From positions 23,278 to 87,277 of the forward strand of contig NZ_PPFX01000013.1 in the NCBI RefSeq assembly GCF_002898515.1: 64,000 nt of DNA. The letters run 5' to 3'. The translations under genes were made by a program, and so were the position numbers. The notes under the pieces were generated by a model. The model was not told where the DNA came from and did no database searches. It was given only the letters and a program-made list of their open reading frames with translations. Below, piece after piece: positions 40,271 through 49,575 of the stretch. Position 1 is the stretch's first letter; each line of letters opens with the position of its first letter. Origin of the DNA: Geothermobacter hydrogeniphilus. GTDB lineage: Bacteria; Desulfobacterota; Desulfuromonadia; Desulfuromonadales; Geothermobacteraceae.

Positions 40271-40319
40271 CAAGAAAACGGGCTGCACCCCGCTATCGGG
40301 GATGCTGCCCGTTTTCTTG
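40271..40319. terminator. bidirectional terminator between res and tatC
   Basis: CAAGAAAACGGGC (40271-40283) pairs exactly with GCCCGTTTTCTTG (40307-40319), with a GC hairpin (ccccgctatcgggg) in the loop. It lies between convergent genes and marks the right edge of the R-M block. Confidence 0.8.
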
Positions 40320-40335
40320 CGGGCAGTTGAAGTAA

Positions 40336-41118
40336 TCAGTCCGCCTCACCCTCCTCATCCTCCAGTTCGTTGTCGAACTCGTCCTCGGTCTTTTTCTTGC
40401 CGAAGAAACGCGCCACCCAGATACCGATTTCGTAGAGGATGACAAAGGGCAGCGCCAGGGCGGTCTGGGAGAAGACATCGGGCGGGGTGAGCACGGCGCC
40501 GATGACGAAGCCGATCACCAGCGCGTACTTGCGCTTGGCGGCCAGCCACTTGTAGTCGACGATGCCGATGCGTGCGAGGAAGAAAATGATGATCGGCAGT
40601 TCAAACACCACGCCGAAGGCGAACAGCAGCTTGGTGGCGAAGGAAAGATAGCCGCCCATCGACAGCATCGGTGCCAGGCTACCCTTCAGGCCGAAGCCGA
40701 TCAGGAAGGTGAAGATGCGCGGGAAGACGAAGAAGAAGCCGAAGTAAGTACCGACGCCGAAGCAGAGACAGCTGGCGAGGACGAAAGGAATCGCCAGCCG
40801 TTTCTCGTTGCTGTAGAGTCCGGGGGCAATGAAGGCCCAGACCTGCCAGAAGATGATCGGCAGGGCGACCAGGAAACCGGCCAGGGCGCCGAGTTTCATG
40901 TAGGTGAAGAAGGGCTCGGTGGCATTGATGAAGACCAGCGAGCTGCCTTCCGGCAGGGCGGTCTTCACCGGCGTGGCGATGTAGCCGAACAGCTGTTCGG
41001 CAAAGCTGTAGCAACCGAGAAAAGCTACGAACCAGGCAACGGCGGATATCGTCAGGCGCTTGCGCAGTTCTTCAAGATGGGCCATCAGCGGCAATTGTTC
41101 TTCAGCCACGCTGCTCAT
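40336..41118 (-). CDS. tatC: Sec-independent protein translocase TatC
   Basis: TatC is the multi-spanning receptor of the twin-arginine export pathway in the inner membrane. ATG 41118 ([22 protein letters not shown]) gives 260 residues. The conserved HLEELRKR start, the [38 protein letters not shown] block and six membrane helices are visible. The acidic C-terminus ([15 protein letters not shown]) is unusual but not disruptive. It overlaps the tatB-like gene by 17 bp. Confidence 0.96.
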   Translation of the reverse strand: MSSVAEEQLPLMAHLEELRKRLTISAVAWFVAFLGCYSFAEQLFGYIATPVKTALPEGSSLVFINATEPFFTYMKLGALAGFLVALPIIFWQVWAFIAPGLYSNEKRLAIPFVLASCLCFGVGTYFGFFFVFPRIFTFLIGFGLKGSLAPMLSMGGYLSFATKLLFAFGVVFELPIIIFFLARIGIVDYKWLAAKRKYALVIGFVIGAVLTPPDVFSQTALALPFVILYEIGIWVARFFGKKKTEDEFDNELEDEEGEAD

Positions 41119-41518
41119 CCTTGTTTTCGCTGTCCTGCGCGTCATCCAGTTCGGCATTGGCCGAATCGTCCCGCAACGCGTCCTCCCCGTCGGCCTCTTC
41201 CGTGGTCGGCCCGGCCAGCGGTCCGACCCCTTCCTGCGGCTCGCGTTCGGCCTCGGTTTTCACCCCGGTGTAGTAGGGGCCGGGTTCTTCCTCGGCGCTG
41301 TCGGGGGGCTGCAGTTTGCCGCCGTCGAGAATCTGCCGGCGCAGCTCGTCGGTACGTGTTTCCTCCTGGATGGTATGCTTGAATTCGTCGGTTGCTTTCT
41401 TGAATTCATTCATGGCCCGCCCCATGGCGCGGGCGATATCGGGGAGTTTTTTCGGGCCGATGACCATCAGCGCGATGGCGAGAATCATCAGCAGCTCGGG
41501 GAAGCCGATTCCAAACAT
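41102..41518 (-). CDS. tatB: Sec-independent protein translocase TatB-like
   Basis: ATG 41518 ([33 protein letters not shown]) gives 138 residues. There is one N-terminal membrane helix, a FGxGxPELL start and GPKKLP hinge, an amphipathic helix and a long acidic disordered tail. The Glu in FPELL and the tail length favour TatB over TatA. It lies directly upstream of tatC, so the two form a tatBC unit. TatA is not in this window. Confidence 0.88.
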   Translation of the reverse strand: MFGIGFPELLMILAIALMVIGPKKLPDIARAMGRAMNEFKKATDEFKHTIQEETRTDELRRQILDGGKLQPPDSAEEEPGPYYTGVKTEAEREPQEGVGPLAGPTTEEADGEDALRDDSANAELDDAQDSENKDEQRG

Positions 41519-41599
41519 GTCGTATAGTCCTGGTTGAGAGTCGGTTGAGAATAGCCGCAATCAGGGGGCAAGTCAAGGATGTGAAAGGTGCTTAACGGT

Positions 41600-41628
41600 T
41601 TGACATAGCAGGACTTTTCCACTAGACT
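41600..41628 (+). promoter_or_regulatory. sigma-70 type promoter for nadA
   Basis: TTGACA (41600-41605), 17-bp spacer, TAGACT (41623-41628), 54 bp before the nadA start. It is one of the best -35/-10 pairs in the window. Confidence 0.7.
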
Positions 41629-41681
41629 GCGCCCCTGTGCCGTTTACGGAATCTTCAAATGGAAGATTAAGAAGGATCGTC

Positions 41682-42599
41682 ATGACTGAGCAAGAGATCA
41701 AAGAGGAAATTCGCCGTCTGTGTGATGAGCGCGACGCCCTGCTGCTGGCGCACAACTATCAACGCGACGAAGTCCAGGAAATAGCCGACATCACCGGGGA
41801 TTCCCTCGGCCTGTCGATGGAGGCGGCGGCCACCGACAAGCAGGTGATCGTTTTCTGCGGGGTCCATTTCATGGCCGAGAGCGCCGCCATCCTTGCCCCG
41901 CAGAAGACCGTGCTGCTGCCGCGTGCCGATTCCGGCTGTCCGATGGCCGACATGGTCACTGCCGAGGGGCTGCGCGACCTGAAGCGGCAGCATCCCGATG
42001 CCACCGTGGTCACTTACGTCAATTCCTCCGCGGCGGTCAAGGCCGAAAGCGATATCTGCTGCACCTCCTCCAACGCCGTCAACGTGGCCCGCTCACTCAA
42101 GACGAAAAAACTGCTGCTGGTGCCCGATCGCAATCTCGGCCGCTACATCGCCTCGCACCTGCCGGACAAGGAATGCATCTGCTGGGAGGGTTATTGCCCG
42201 ACCCACGACCGGCTCAAGGTTGCCGATATCGAGCAGGCCCGCGCCGACCACCCGGATGCCCTGTTTATGGCCCACCCCGAGTGCGCCCCCGAAATTCTCG
42301 AGCTGGCCGACCATATCTGTTCGACCAGCGGCATGTACGACTATGCTCGCAGCAGTGAAGCCCGCAAGTTCATCGTCGGCACCGAGATGGGCATTCTCTA
42401 CCGGCTGCGCAAGGAGAACCCGGGCAAGGAGTTCATCCTGCCGAGCCAGGCGCTGATCTGCCCGAACATGAAACTGACCAATCTTGAGGATATTCTCTGG
42501 GCGCTGCAGACCCTTGAGCCGCGCATCACGGTGGCTGAGGAGATTCGGGTGCGGGCGAAAAAGGCGTTGGACAGGATGCTGGCAGTCCCCCGCGATTAG
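41682..42599 (+). CDS. nadA: quinolinate synthase A
   Basis: NadA condenses iminoaspartate with dihydroxyacetone phosphate to quinolinate for NAD synthesis, using a [4Fe-4S] cluster. ATG 41682 ([33 protein letters not shown]) gives 305 residues with an AAGGA site upstream. Conserved blocks are [33 protein letters not shown] and [18 protein letters not shown], containing the cluster cysteines. It is a single-gene unit with its own promoter and terminator; NadB is not nearby. Confidence 0.96.
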   Translation: MTEQEIKEEIRRLCDERDALLLAHNYQRDEVQEIADITGDSLGLSMEAAATDKQVIVFCGVHFMAESAAILAPQKTVLLPRADSGCPMADMVTAEGLRDLKRQHPDATVVTYVNSSAAVKAESDICCTSSNAVNVARSLKTKKLLLVPDRNLGRYIASHLPDKECICWEGYCPTHDRLKVADIEQARADHPDALFMAHPECAPEILELADHICSTSGMYDYARSSEARKFIVGTEMGILYRLRKENPGKEFILPSQALICPNMKLTNLEDILWALQTLEPRITVAEEIRVRAKKALDRMLAVPRD

Positions 42600-42600
42600 G

Positions 42601-42711
42601 GTACGAGGACGGCTGAAAAGCACTCATCTGCGTCGTTGTCCTTGGCCTCCGCTGCGGAGCGGGTTTACAACTTCAGAATAATTCCAGGGCGTGCCGGACA
42701 CGCCCTTTTTT
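42601..42711 (+). terminator. repeat remnant plus intrinsic terminator after nadA
   Basis: The region starts with a partial copy of the extragenic repeat (ggctgaaaagcactcatctg, then cgtcgttgtcc; copy C). It ends with a clear terminator: GGGCGTG (42687-42693), CCGGA, CACGCCC (42699-42705) and six T. The remaining gap to mfd (42712-42868) shows no gene. Confidence 0.75.
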
Positions 42712-42868
42712 ACTTGAGTTGCTCTCGTAGCGCCGGGGACGTACAGTATGCCGGTTTCCAGTCGGCGCCTGTCCGTGCCATTTGCGGTTTGACTTTCTTG
42801 GCGGGCTTGGCGTCTTGAGTGAGCGCAGCGAACGAGCGGCGAGATTTTCACAGCACTTCTATAACATC

Positions 42869-45800
42869 ATGACCCAGGACCCATCCCAGGATATCCAGCA
42901 CGCCACCATCCGCAGCATTGTCGAGCAGTGCGCCGCCTCGACCGGCCGTGCCGAGGTGATCGGTCTGCACGGCAGTGCCGGGACGCATCTGCTGGCGCGG
43001 CTGCTGGCGGAAGCGGCGCGGCCGCTGGTGGTGGTGGCGCCCGACCAGAAGCAGGCGACGCGGCTGGCGCAGGATCTCGCCTGTTACCATGGCCGACCCG
43101 GGGAGATCGGCCAGTTGCCGGCCTGGGAGATGCGGCCCTACGACGCCTTGACGCCGCATCCCGAGGTCGAGGCGACGCGGCTGGCGACCCTGGCGCGTCT
43201 CGCCTCCGGTCAGCTGCGGGCGGTGGTGCTGCCGGTGCAGTCGCTGCTGCAGAAACTGATTCCGCGACAGGTTCTGGTCCAACTCAGCGAATGCTTCGAG
43301 CTGGATATCGAATATCCCCGTGATCAGCTGCTGACGCGCCTTGGTGAACTCGGTTACCAGTCGGTGCCGTTGGTTGAGGATCGAGGTACCTTCTCGGTGC
43401 GCGGTGACATTCTCGACCTGTTCCCGCCGAGCGGCGAACGGCCCTTGAGGCTCGAATTCTTCGGTGACACGCTGGAAAAGATTCGTCCCTTCGATCCGGC
43501 CAGTCAGCGCTCCCTGCCGGAGTCCTGTTCCCGGGTCGAACTGCAGCCGGCACGCGAGCTGGTTCTTGCCGGGGAGCATCTGGACTGTTTTCTGGCCCGG
43601 CTCAAGGATCGCTGCGATGAGCTCGGACTGCCCCGGTCGGTGAGGGAGACCGTTGCCGACGAGGCGCGCGAAGGTCTGCTCGCGCCCGGTCGCAGTTTCC
43701 TGCTGCCGCTCAACTATGCGCGGCTCGATACCCTCTTCGACTACGTCGACGATGCCCGCTGGGTGCTGGTCGATCCGCCGGCGGTCGAGCAGGGAGCGGA
43801 CGCTTTCGCCGGGGAGGTGCGCGACGGTGAGGTCGCGGCTGCCCGGCGCGGGGAACCCTATGTCGCGGCCGGGAGTCTCTATCTCACGCCGGAAGAACTG
43901 GAACAGCAGCTCAGTCTGCGGCCGCGGCTTGAGTTCTCCAGCCTGCAGGTCTACCGGCTGGAGGATGATCATCCCCTGTTCCGGGTCGATGCTCAGGGAA
44001 ACGGCGACCTGCGGGCCGATCTGCAGCAGCCGGACGGTGGTCTGGCGAAGCTGGTCGAACGGTTCAGTTCCTGGCGGCAGGGCGGCTGGCGGATTCTGCT
44101 GGTCTGTCATACCCGCGGCCAGGCGGAACGGCTTGCCGACCTGCTGGCGCCCTACGGTCTCAACCTGCCCGCCGATCCCCCGCCCTTTTCCACCCTGCCC
44201 GACGCCGGTGAACTGCAGCTGGTACGCGGGGACCTTGCGTCCGGTTTCCGCCTGCCGCTGGAAAAGCTGGTGGTGATCACCGAGGAGGAGTTGTTCGGTC
44301 GCCGTGTTCGGCGTCGGCGCAGCAACGAAGAGCGCGCCAGGGCGCTGCTCTCCTCGCTGGCGGAACTGAAAAATGGCGATCTGGTGGTGCATGCCGACCA
44401 TGGTATCGGCCGCTACCATGGGCTTGAACACCTGCAGCTCGGTCCGGTCGAGGGAGATTTCCTCCATCTTGAATATGCCGGAGCCGACAAGCTCTTCCTG
44501 CCGATCGACCGGATCGAAAAGGTACAGAAATATGTCGGGGGCGAAGGGGGAGAGCCGAAGCTGGACAAGATGGGTGGTCAGGGCTGGGAAAAGGCCCGTC
44601 TGCGGGCCCGCGCCATGGTCGAGGAACTGGCCCGTGAACTGCTGCAGATCTATGCCCGCCGGGAACTGGCCGGTGGTTATCGCTACAGCCCGCCGGACCG
44701 CCTGTACCGGGAATTCGAGGCCGCCTTCCCCTACGAGGAAACCCCCGATCAGCTGGCCGCCATCGAAGATGTGCTGGCGGACATGACCGGTGAGAAGACC
44801 ATGGACCGTCTGGTCTGCGGGGATGTCGGCTACGGCAAGACCGAGGTCGCCATCCGCGCCGCCTTCAAGGCGGTTCTTGACAGTCGTCAGGTGGCGATGC
44901 TGGTGCCGACCACGGTTCTGGCCCAGCAGCATCTGGTTTCCTTCCGTGAGCGGCTCAGGGATTTTCCGGTGACGGTGGAGATGGTCTCCCGCTTCGTCCC
45001 GCCGGCGCGGCAGAAGGAGGTTCTGCAGCGTGCCGCGGAGGGCCGGGTCGACATCCTGATCGGCACCCACCGATTGCTGCAGCGTGATGTCCGTTTCAAG
45101 GACCTGGGCCTGGTTATCATCGACGAGGAACAACGCTTCGGTGTCACCCACAAAGAGCGGTTGAAAAAACTGCGTGCCGAGGTCGATGTGCTGACCCTGA
45201 CCGCCACTCCGATTCCGCGGACCCTGCACCTGTCGATGGCCGGTCTGCGCGATCTGTCGATTATCGAGACGGCGCCGGTCGACCGGTTGGCGATCCGCAC
45301 CTATGTCACCCGTTTCGACGAGGAGCTGGTCAGTGAGGCAATCCGCCGCGAACTGCGGCGCGGCGGGCAGGTCTTCTTTGTCCACAACCGGGTGCAGAAT
45401 ATCGAGCCGATGGCCGACTACCTGCGCAACCTGGTGCCGGAGGCGAAGATCGCCGTCGGTCATGGCCAGCTCGGGGAGAAAGAGCTGGAAAAGGTGATGA
45501 TCGATTTCATCGAGGGGCGCAGCAACGTGCTGGTCTGTTCGACCATCATCGAGAGCGGTCTCGATATCTCGCGCGCCAACACCATCATTATCAACCGTGC
45601 CGACTGTTTCGGTCTCGCCCAGCTTTACCAGTTGCGCGGCCGGGTCGGACGGTCGAAACAGCGTGCCTACGCCTACCTGTTGATCCCCGGTGAGGGAGCG
45701 TTGACCCGGCAGGCGCGCGAACGGCTCAAGGTGCTGCAGGATCTGACCGAACTCGGTGCCGGATTTCGCATCGCCAGCCATGATCTTGAGCTGCGTGGGG

Positions 45801-46351
45801 CCGGCGACCTGCTCGGCGCCCGCCAGGCCGGACAGATCGCCGCCGTCGGCTTCGAGATGTACACTGAACTGCTGCAGGAGACCATCGCCGAGCTGCAGGG
45901 CCGCGAGCATCGCCCGCAGGTTGACCCGGAAATTCGTCTCGGGCTTTCGGCCTACCTGCCGGAAAGCTATGTTTCCGACCCCAACCAGCGGCTGGTTCTT
46001 TATCGCGCCATGGCCGGTGCCGACGCGGAGGAGGATCTTTATGCCCTGGCCGATGAACTGCGCGACCGTTACGGGGGAATCCCCGACCCGGCGTCCCTGC
46101 TGCTGGAGGTGATGCGCCTGCGGGTGCTGCTCAAGCAGCTCTGGATCGAGCAGGCCGAATATGACGGTCGACGACTGGTCTGCGCTTTTCATGCCCAGAC
46201 CCCGGTGCCGCCGGAAAAGATTCTCGGCCTGTTGCGGCAACCCGACCGCTACCAGTTTTCTCCGGACTATCGGCTCACCGTGCACTGTGGTAAAATCGCC
46301 GGCCGGGAGTTGCTGGAGATGGCCAGAAATGAATTGCGGCGCCTGCTCTGA
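42869..46351 (+). CDS. mfd: transcription-repair coupling factor Mfd
   Basis: Mfd displaces stalled RNA polymerase from DNA lesions and recruits UvrA. ATG 42869 (MTQDPSQDIQHATIRSIVEQC) gives 1160 residues; the longer frame from 42782 runs into repeat-like text. The layout is a UvrB-like N-terminal module (about 1-330), the RNA-polymerase-interacting domain (DLVVHADHGIGRYHGLEHL), helicase motifs GDVGYGKTEVAIRAAF and IIDEEQRFGV, then the C-terminal regulatory domain. uvrA is encoded 3 kb downstream. Confidence 0.96.
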   Translation: MTQDPSQDIQHATIRSIVEQCAASTGRAEVIGLHGSAGTHLLARLLAEAARPLVVVAPDQKQATRLAQDLACYHGRPGEIGQLPAWEMRPYDALTPHPEVEATRLATLARLASGQLRAVVLPVQSLLQKLIPRQVLVQLSECFELDIEYPRDQLLTRLGELGYQSVPLVEDRGTFSVRGDILDLFPPSGERPLRLEFFGDTLEKIRPFDPASQRSLPESCSRVELQPARELVLAGEHLDCFLARLKDRCDELGLPRSVRETVADEAREGLLAPGRSFLLPLNYARLDTLFDYVDDARWVLVDPPAVEQGADAFAGEVRDGEVAAARRGEPYVAAGSLYLTPEELEQQLSLRPRLEFSSLQVYRLEDDHPLFRVDAQGNGDLRADLQQPDGGLAKLVERFSSWRQGGWRILLVCHTRGQAERLADLLAPYGLNLPADPPPFSTLPDAGELQLVRGDLASGFRLPLEKLVVITEEELFGRRVRRRRSNEERARALLSSLAELKNGDLVVHADHGIGRYHGLEHLQLGPVEGDFLHLEYAGADKLFLPIDRIEKVQKYVGGEGGEPKLDKMGGQGWEKARLRARAMVEELARELLQIYARRELAGGYRYSPPDRLYREFEAAFPYEETPDQLAAIEDVLADMTGEKTMDRLVCGDVGYGKTEVAIRAAFKAVLDSRQVAMLVPTTVLAQQHLVSFRERLRDFPVTVEMVSRFVPPARQKEVLQRAAEGRVDILIGTHRLLQRDVRFKDLGLVIIDEEQRFGVTHKERLKKLRAEVDVLTLTATPIPRTLHLSMAGLRDLSIIETAPVDRLAIRTYVTRFDEELVSEAIRRELRRGGQVFFVHNRVQNIEPMADYLRNLVPEAKIAVGHGQLGEKELEKVMIDFIEGRSNVLVCSTIIESGLDISRANTIIINRADCFGLAQLYQLRGRVGRSKQRAYAYLLIPGEGALTRQARERLKVLQDLTELGAGFRIASHDLELRGAGDLLGARQAGQIAAVGFEMYTELLQETIAELQGREHRPQVDPEIRLGLSAYLPESYVSDPNQRLVLYRAMAGADAEEDLYALADELRDRYGGIPDPASLLLEVMRLRVLLKQLWIEQAEYDGRRLVCAFHAQTPVPPEKILGLLRQPDRYQFSPDYRLTVHCGKIAGRELLEMARNELRRLL

Positions 46352-46374
46352 GCATGGTAGCCTGCCGCGCAGAG

Positions 46375-47328
46375 ATGAAAGTTTTCCGCGTTTTCAACAG
46401 GTTATTATTCTTTTCAATACTTCTCGCGATGCTGCTGAGTGGTTGTCGGGAAGAGGGACCAGGGCGCTCGCCGGTGCTGTTGCGGGTTGACGGACGCGAG
46501 GTTACGCTGGCACGGTTCAATCGCTCCTTCGAGCGGACGCTGCCCGGAGAAGAGCAGCTCAGCCCGGAACAGCGGCGGACGTTGCGGCGCAGCTACCTGG
46601 GGCAGGTTGTCGACCGGGAGTTGGCGCTGGCCGAAGCCGACCGGCTGGATGTCGTGGTGACGCCGAGTGAGGTGGAACAGGCGCTGGAGGAAACGACCTC
46701 CGATTATACCCCGCAGGAGTTTGAGCGACAGCTGCGGGAACAGGACCTGAGCCGTGATGACTGGCGGCGCCGGCTGGCCGAAGGGTTGCGCATCGAAAAG
46801 GTGATCGCGCTGGCGGCCTATTCCGGGGTGCGGGTGTCTGAAAGCGAGGTCGCCGCTTATTATAAAAACCACCGCGACCAGTTCAATCGCCCGCAACAGG
46901 TTCGGGCGCGGCAACTGGTGGTTGCCGAACGGGAAACGGGTGAACGGTTGCTCGGTCGGTTGCGCCAGGGGGAGGATTTTGCCGACCTGGCGCGTCGCTA
47001 TTCCCTCTCCCCGGATGGTGAACAGGGTGGGGAGTTGGGCTGGTTCGCCCGCGGCCAGATGCCGCCGGAATTCGATGCCGTGGTTTTTAAGTTGGCGGTC
47101 GGCCGTATCAGCGGCCTGGTCAAGAGCCCCTACGGCTATCACCTCTTCCTGGTTGAGGAGCGGCGTCCGGCGAAGAAGCTCAAGCTCGAAGAAGCGGCTC
47201 CGGAGATCCGAAAAGAGTTGCAGCGCGATGCGGAGCAACGGGCCTACCAGACCTGGCTCGTCAATCTGCGCAAGCGGGCCGAGATCGAAGTCAACCTGGA
47301 TTTGCTGGATGAAACTGACGGCGACTGA
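46375..47328 (+). CDS. parvulin-type peptidyl-prolyl isomerase lipoprotein
   Basis: This is a probable periplasm-facing chaperone. ATG 46375 (MKVFRVFNRLLFFSILLAMLLSGC) gives 317 residues and a lipobox LLSGC, so it should be lipid-anchored; ATG 46354 is a possible alternative. A SurA-like N-terminal region (about 30-150) precedes a parvulin domain (VRARQLVVAERETGERLLGRLRQGEDFADLARRYSLSPDGEQGGELGWFARGQMPPEF). The second parvulin-type gene (47396) is 67 bp on, so both likely act on outer-membrane or secreted proteins. Confidence 0.87.
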   Translation: MKVFRVFNRLLFFSILLAMLLSGCREEGPGRSPVLLRVDGREVTLARFNRSFERTLPGEEQLSPEQRRTLRRSYLGQVVDRELALAEADRLDVVVTPSEVEQALEETTSDYTPQEFERQLREQDLSRDDWRRRLAEGLRIEKVIALAAYSGVRVSESEVAAYYKNHRDQFNRPQQVRARQLVVAERETGERLLGRLRQGEDFADLARRYSLSPDGEQGGELGWFARGQMPPEFDAVVFKLAVGRISGLVKSPYGYHLFLVEERRPAKKLKLEEAAPEIRKELQRDAEQRAYQTWLVNLRKRAEIEVNLDLLDETDGD

Positions 47329-47395
47329 CGGGATACTGCCCGCGCCGCCGGTACGTCCCGCGTATTGAACCCGAACATGAATTGATGAAAGCGCC

Positions 47396-48355
47396 ATGCG
47401 GACCCTGAAACGAACCCTGCCGATTTTTCTGTTGCTGCTGCTGGTTGCCGGACCGGTTCATGCCGAACTGGTCAGCAAGATCGCCGCGATCGTCAACGAT
47501 GACATCATCACCACCCACCAGCTTGATCTCAAGCTGGCGGAATATTTCGCCACCGAGGCCAGGGGACGCAAGATCCCGCCGCAGCAGATTGCGGCGTTGC
47601 GGGAAAAGTTGCTCGACCGGATGATTGATCAGGTTCTGGTCAAACAGCAGATCAAGACCCTCGGGCTGACCGTCAGTGACGCCGAGATTGACCAGGCCAT
47701 TGCTGACGTGCAGCGGAAGAACAAGCTCACCAGGGAGCAACTGGGCAAGGCCCTGGAAGTCCAGGGAATGAGTTACGATGCCTATCGGGAAAAACTGCGC
47801 GCCCAGCTGTTGCAATACAAGCTGATTGGTCGCCAGGTGCAGAGCAAGATCGATGTCACCGACACCGATATCCGCCTCTATTTCCGCACCCATATCGATG
47901 ATTATCGTGAGCCCCCCTTCGTCAAGCTCGCCAACCTGCTGTTTCCTCTGCCGCAGCATGCCGATGATGCGCAGATCGCCGAGGTTCGTCAACGTGCCGC
48001 TCAGGCGCTGGCCAGGCTGCGCGCCGGTGAAGATTTTTCCGCCCTGCTGAAGGAGCTTGAATCTTCCGGACAGGCCCAGGGAGGGGAGATGGGCCGTTTC
48101 AAGGAAGGGGAGCTTTCCGGCGCCATCCGCGAAGCCCTCGTGGGACTGAAAACCGGCGATTACAGTTCCCCGGTGCAGACTCTGGCGGGGTTCCTGATCT
48201 TCAAGGTTGTCGATCGCACCCCCGGTCATATCCGCAATTTCGACCAGGTCAAGGCAGAGATCAAGCAGACGCTGGTCGATGAGGACCGGGAGCGCCAGTT
48301 CAAAAAATGGACGACAACCCTGAAGAAGGATTCCTACATCGATGTCAGAATATAA
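47396..48355 (+). CDS. SurA-like periplasmic peptidyl-prolyl isomerase/chaperone
   Basis: The 319-residue product has a signal peptide (MRTLKRTLPIFLLLLLVAGPVHA) with probable cleavage after VHA. An N-terminal SurA domain follows (KIAAIVNDDIITTHQLDLKLAEYF). One parvulin domain (about 175-270, with FVKLANLLFPLP and GGEMGRFKEGELSGAIREALVGLKTGDYSSPVQTLAGFLIFKVVDR) completes it. SurA of E. coli has two parvulin domains; only one is seen here. It probably helps fold outer-membrane proteins. Confidence 0.87.
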   Translation: MRTLKRTLPIFLLLLLVAGPVHAELVSKIAAIVNDDIITTHQLDLKLAEYFATEARGRKIPPQQIAALREKLLDRMIDQVLVKQQIKTLGLTVSDAEIDQAIADVQRKNKLTREQLGKALEVQGMSYDAYREKLRAQLLQYKLIGRQVQSKIDVTDTDIRLYFRTHIDDYREPPFVKLANLLFPLPQHADDAQIAEVRQRAAQALARLRAGEDFSALLKELESSGQAQGGEMGRFKEGELSGAIREALVGLKTGDYSSPVQTLAGFLIFKVVDRTPGHIRNFDQVKAEIKQTLVDEDRERQFKKWTTTLKKDSYIDVRI

Positions 48356-48381
48356 CCGGCTGAAGTGAAGGCTGAAGGCTG

Positions 48382-48421
48382 AAAAGGCAGAAGGGATCGC
48401 GGCAATCCTTTCTGCCTTTTT
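48382..48421 (+). terminator. intrinsic terminator after the SurA-like gene
   Basis: AAAAGGCAGAaGGGAT and the complementary ATCCTTTCTGCCTTTTT pair around CGCGGCA with one bulge, followed by a T-run. A short ggctgaaggctgaa repeat precedes it. Confidence 0.75.
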
Positions 48422-48487
48422 CTGTTTTGCTTGCCTGTTGCGCTCACGCTCGGCTATAGTCATTGCTTACCATTTTGGATTTCATTT

Positions 48488-49537
48488 ATGGATAAACCGC
48501 TGATTATAACCATGGGCGACCCGACCGGGGTCGGCCCGGAGCTGCTCGTCAAGGTCCTGCTGGAAGGGGGGCTGGAGAACCGTGTCCGGCCGCTGCAGGT
48601 GGTCGGTGATGTCGGTGTGCTGCGGCGCGCGGCGCGCGTTTTCGATGCCGAGGTTCGGGCCGAGCCGGAGGCTGGTGGACTGCAGCGGCTGCGTATCGGC
48701 GGGCGTTCGCTGGTGGTCCGGCCGGTATCCAACCTGCCGGCGGACAGGCTGGTCTACGGTCGGCCGGACGCGGCCGCCGGGCGGGCCATGGCTGCCTATG
48801 TCGAGGCGGCGGCGCGGGCCTGCCTCTCCGGAGAAGCCGCCGGCATGGTCACCTGTCCGATCAACAAGGCGGCGATCAACGCCGCCGGCATCCATTTTCC
48901 CGGCCACACCGAGCTGCTGGCCGAGCGTTGCGGGGTGGAGAAGGTGGTGATGATGCTGGCCGGCACGCGGCTGCGGGTCTGCCTGGTGACCACCCATCTC
49001 GCCTATCGTGATGTCCCCGGGGTGCTTTCCGGCGAGGAGGTCCTGGCCACCATCCGCATCGTCGATCATGCTTTCCGCGAACAGTTCGGCCTCAAGACAC
49101 CGCGCCTGGCGGTGGCGGCGCTCAATCCGCACGCCGGGGAGGGAGGACTGTTCGGTGACGAGGAAGAGCGGCTGATCCTCCCGGCCATCGTGCAGGGGCG
49201 TGACAGGGGAATCGATGTGCGGGGCCCCTTCCCGTCCGACACCCTGTTTCACTTCGCCGCCCGCGGCGACTACGACGCGGTGATATGCATGTACCACGAC
49301 CAGGGACTGATCCCCCTGAAGCTGCTGCACTTCGACGATGCCGTCAATGTCACCCTCGGCTTGCCGATTGTCCGCACCTCGGTTGACCACGGCACCGCCT
49401 ACGACATCGCCGGCACTGGAACTGCGAGTACCGCCAGCCTGCTGGCCGCGATCCGCATGGCGGAGCAGATGAGCAAAACCCGGAAGCGGCCAAAGGCTAA
49501 GGGCCAAAGGCCAAAGGAATCCCCCTCAAGCCCTTAG
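48488..49537 (+). CDS. pdxA: 4-hydroxythreonine-4-phosphate dehydrogenase
   Basis: PdxA oxidises 4-phosphohydroxy-L-threonine in pyridoxal phosphate synthesis. ATG 48488 (MDKPLIITMGDPTGVGPELLVK) gives 349 residues. The metal-site motifs are HFPGHTELLAERC, VTTHLAYRDVP, GPFPSDTLFH and CMYHDQGLIPLKLLHFDDAVNVTLGLPIVRTSVDHGTAYDIAGTG. The last 18 residues (KRPKAKGQRPKESPSSP) come from a ggccaaagg repeat and look like a non-conserved tail. uvrA follows after 38 bp. Confidence 0.95.
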   Translation: MDKPLIITMGDPTGVGPELLVKVLLEGGLENRVRPLQVVGDVGVLRRAARVFDAEVRAEPEAGGLQRLRIGGRSLVVRPVSNLPADRLVYGRPDAAAGRAMAAYVEAAARACLSGEAAGMVTCPINKAAINAAGIHFPGHTELLAERCGVEKVVMMLAGTRLRVCLVTTHLAYRDVPGVLSGEEVLATIRIVDHAFREQFGLKTPRLAVAALNPHAGEGGLFGDEEERLILPAIVQGRDRGIDVRGPFPSDTLFHFAARGDYDAVICMYHDQGLIPLKLLHFDDAVNVTLGLPIVRTSVDHGTAYDIAGTGTASTASLLAAIRMAEQMSKTRKRPKAKGQRPKESPSSP

Positions 49538-49575
49538 CCGTCTTTGATTTTCCCTTTAGCCGATTTTAGATTTTT

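Noticed and set aside
42806..42868. N-terminal extension of mfd (29 extra codons)
   Set aside because: The added peptide comes from gagcgcagcgaacgagcg-type repeat text and is not part of Mfd; ATG 42869 fits the family.
42848..46285. 1145-codon open frame antisense to mfd
   Set aside because: It mirrors the mfd reading frame in GC-rich DNA and has no recognisable motifs or start signal; a composition shadow.
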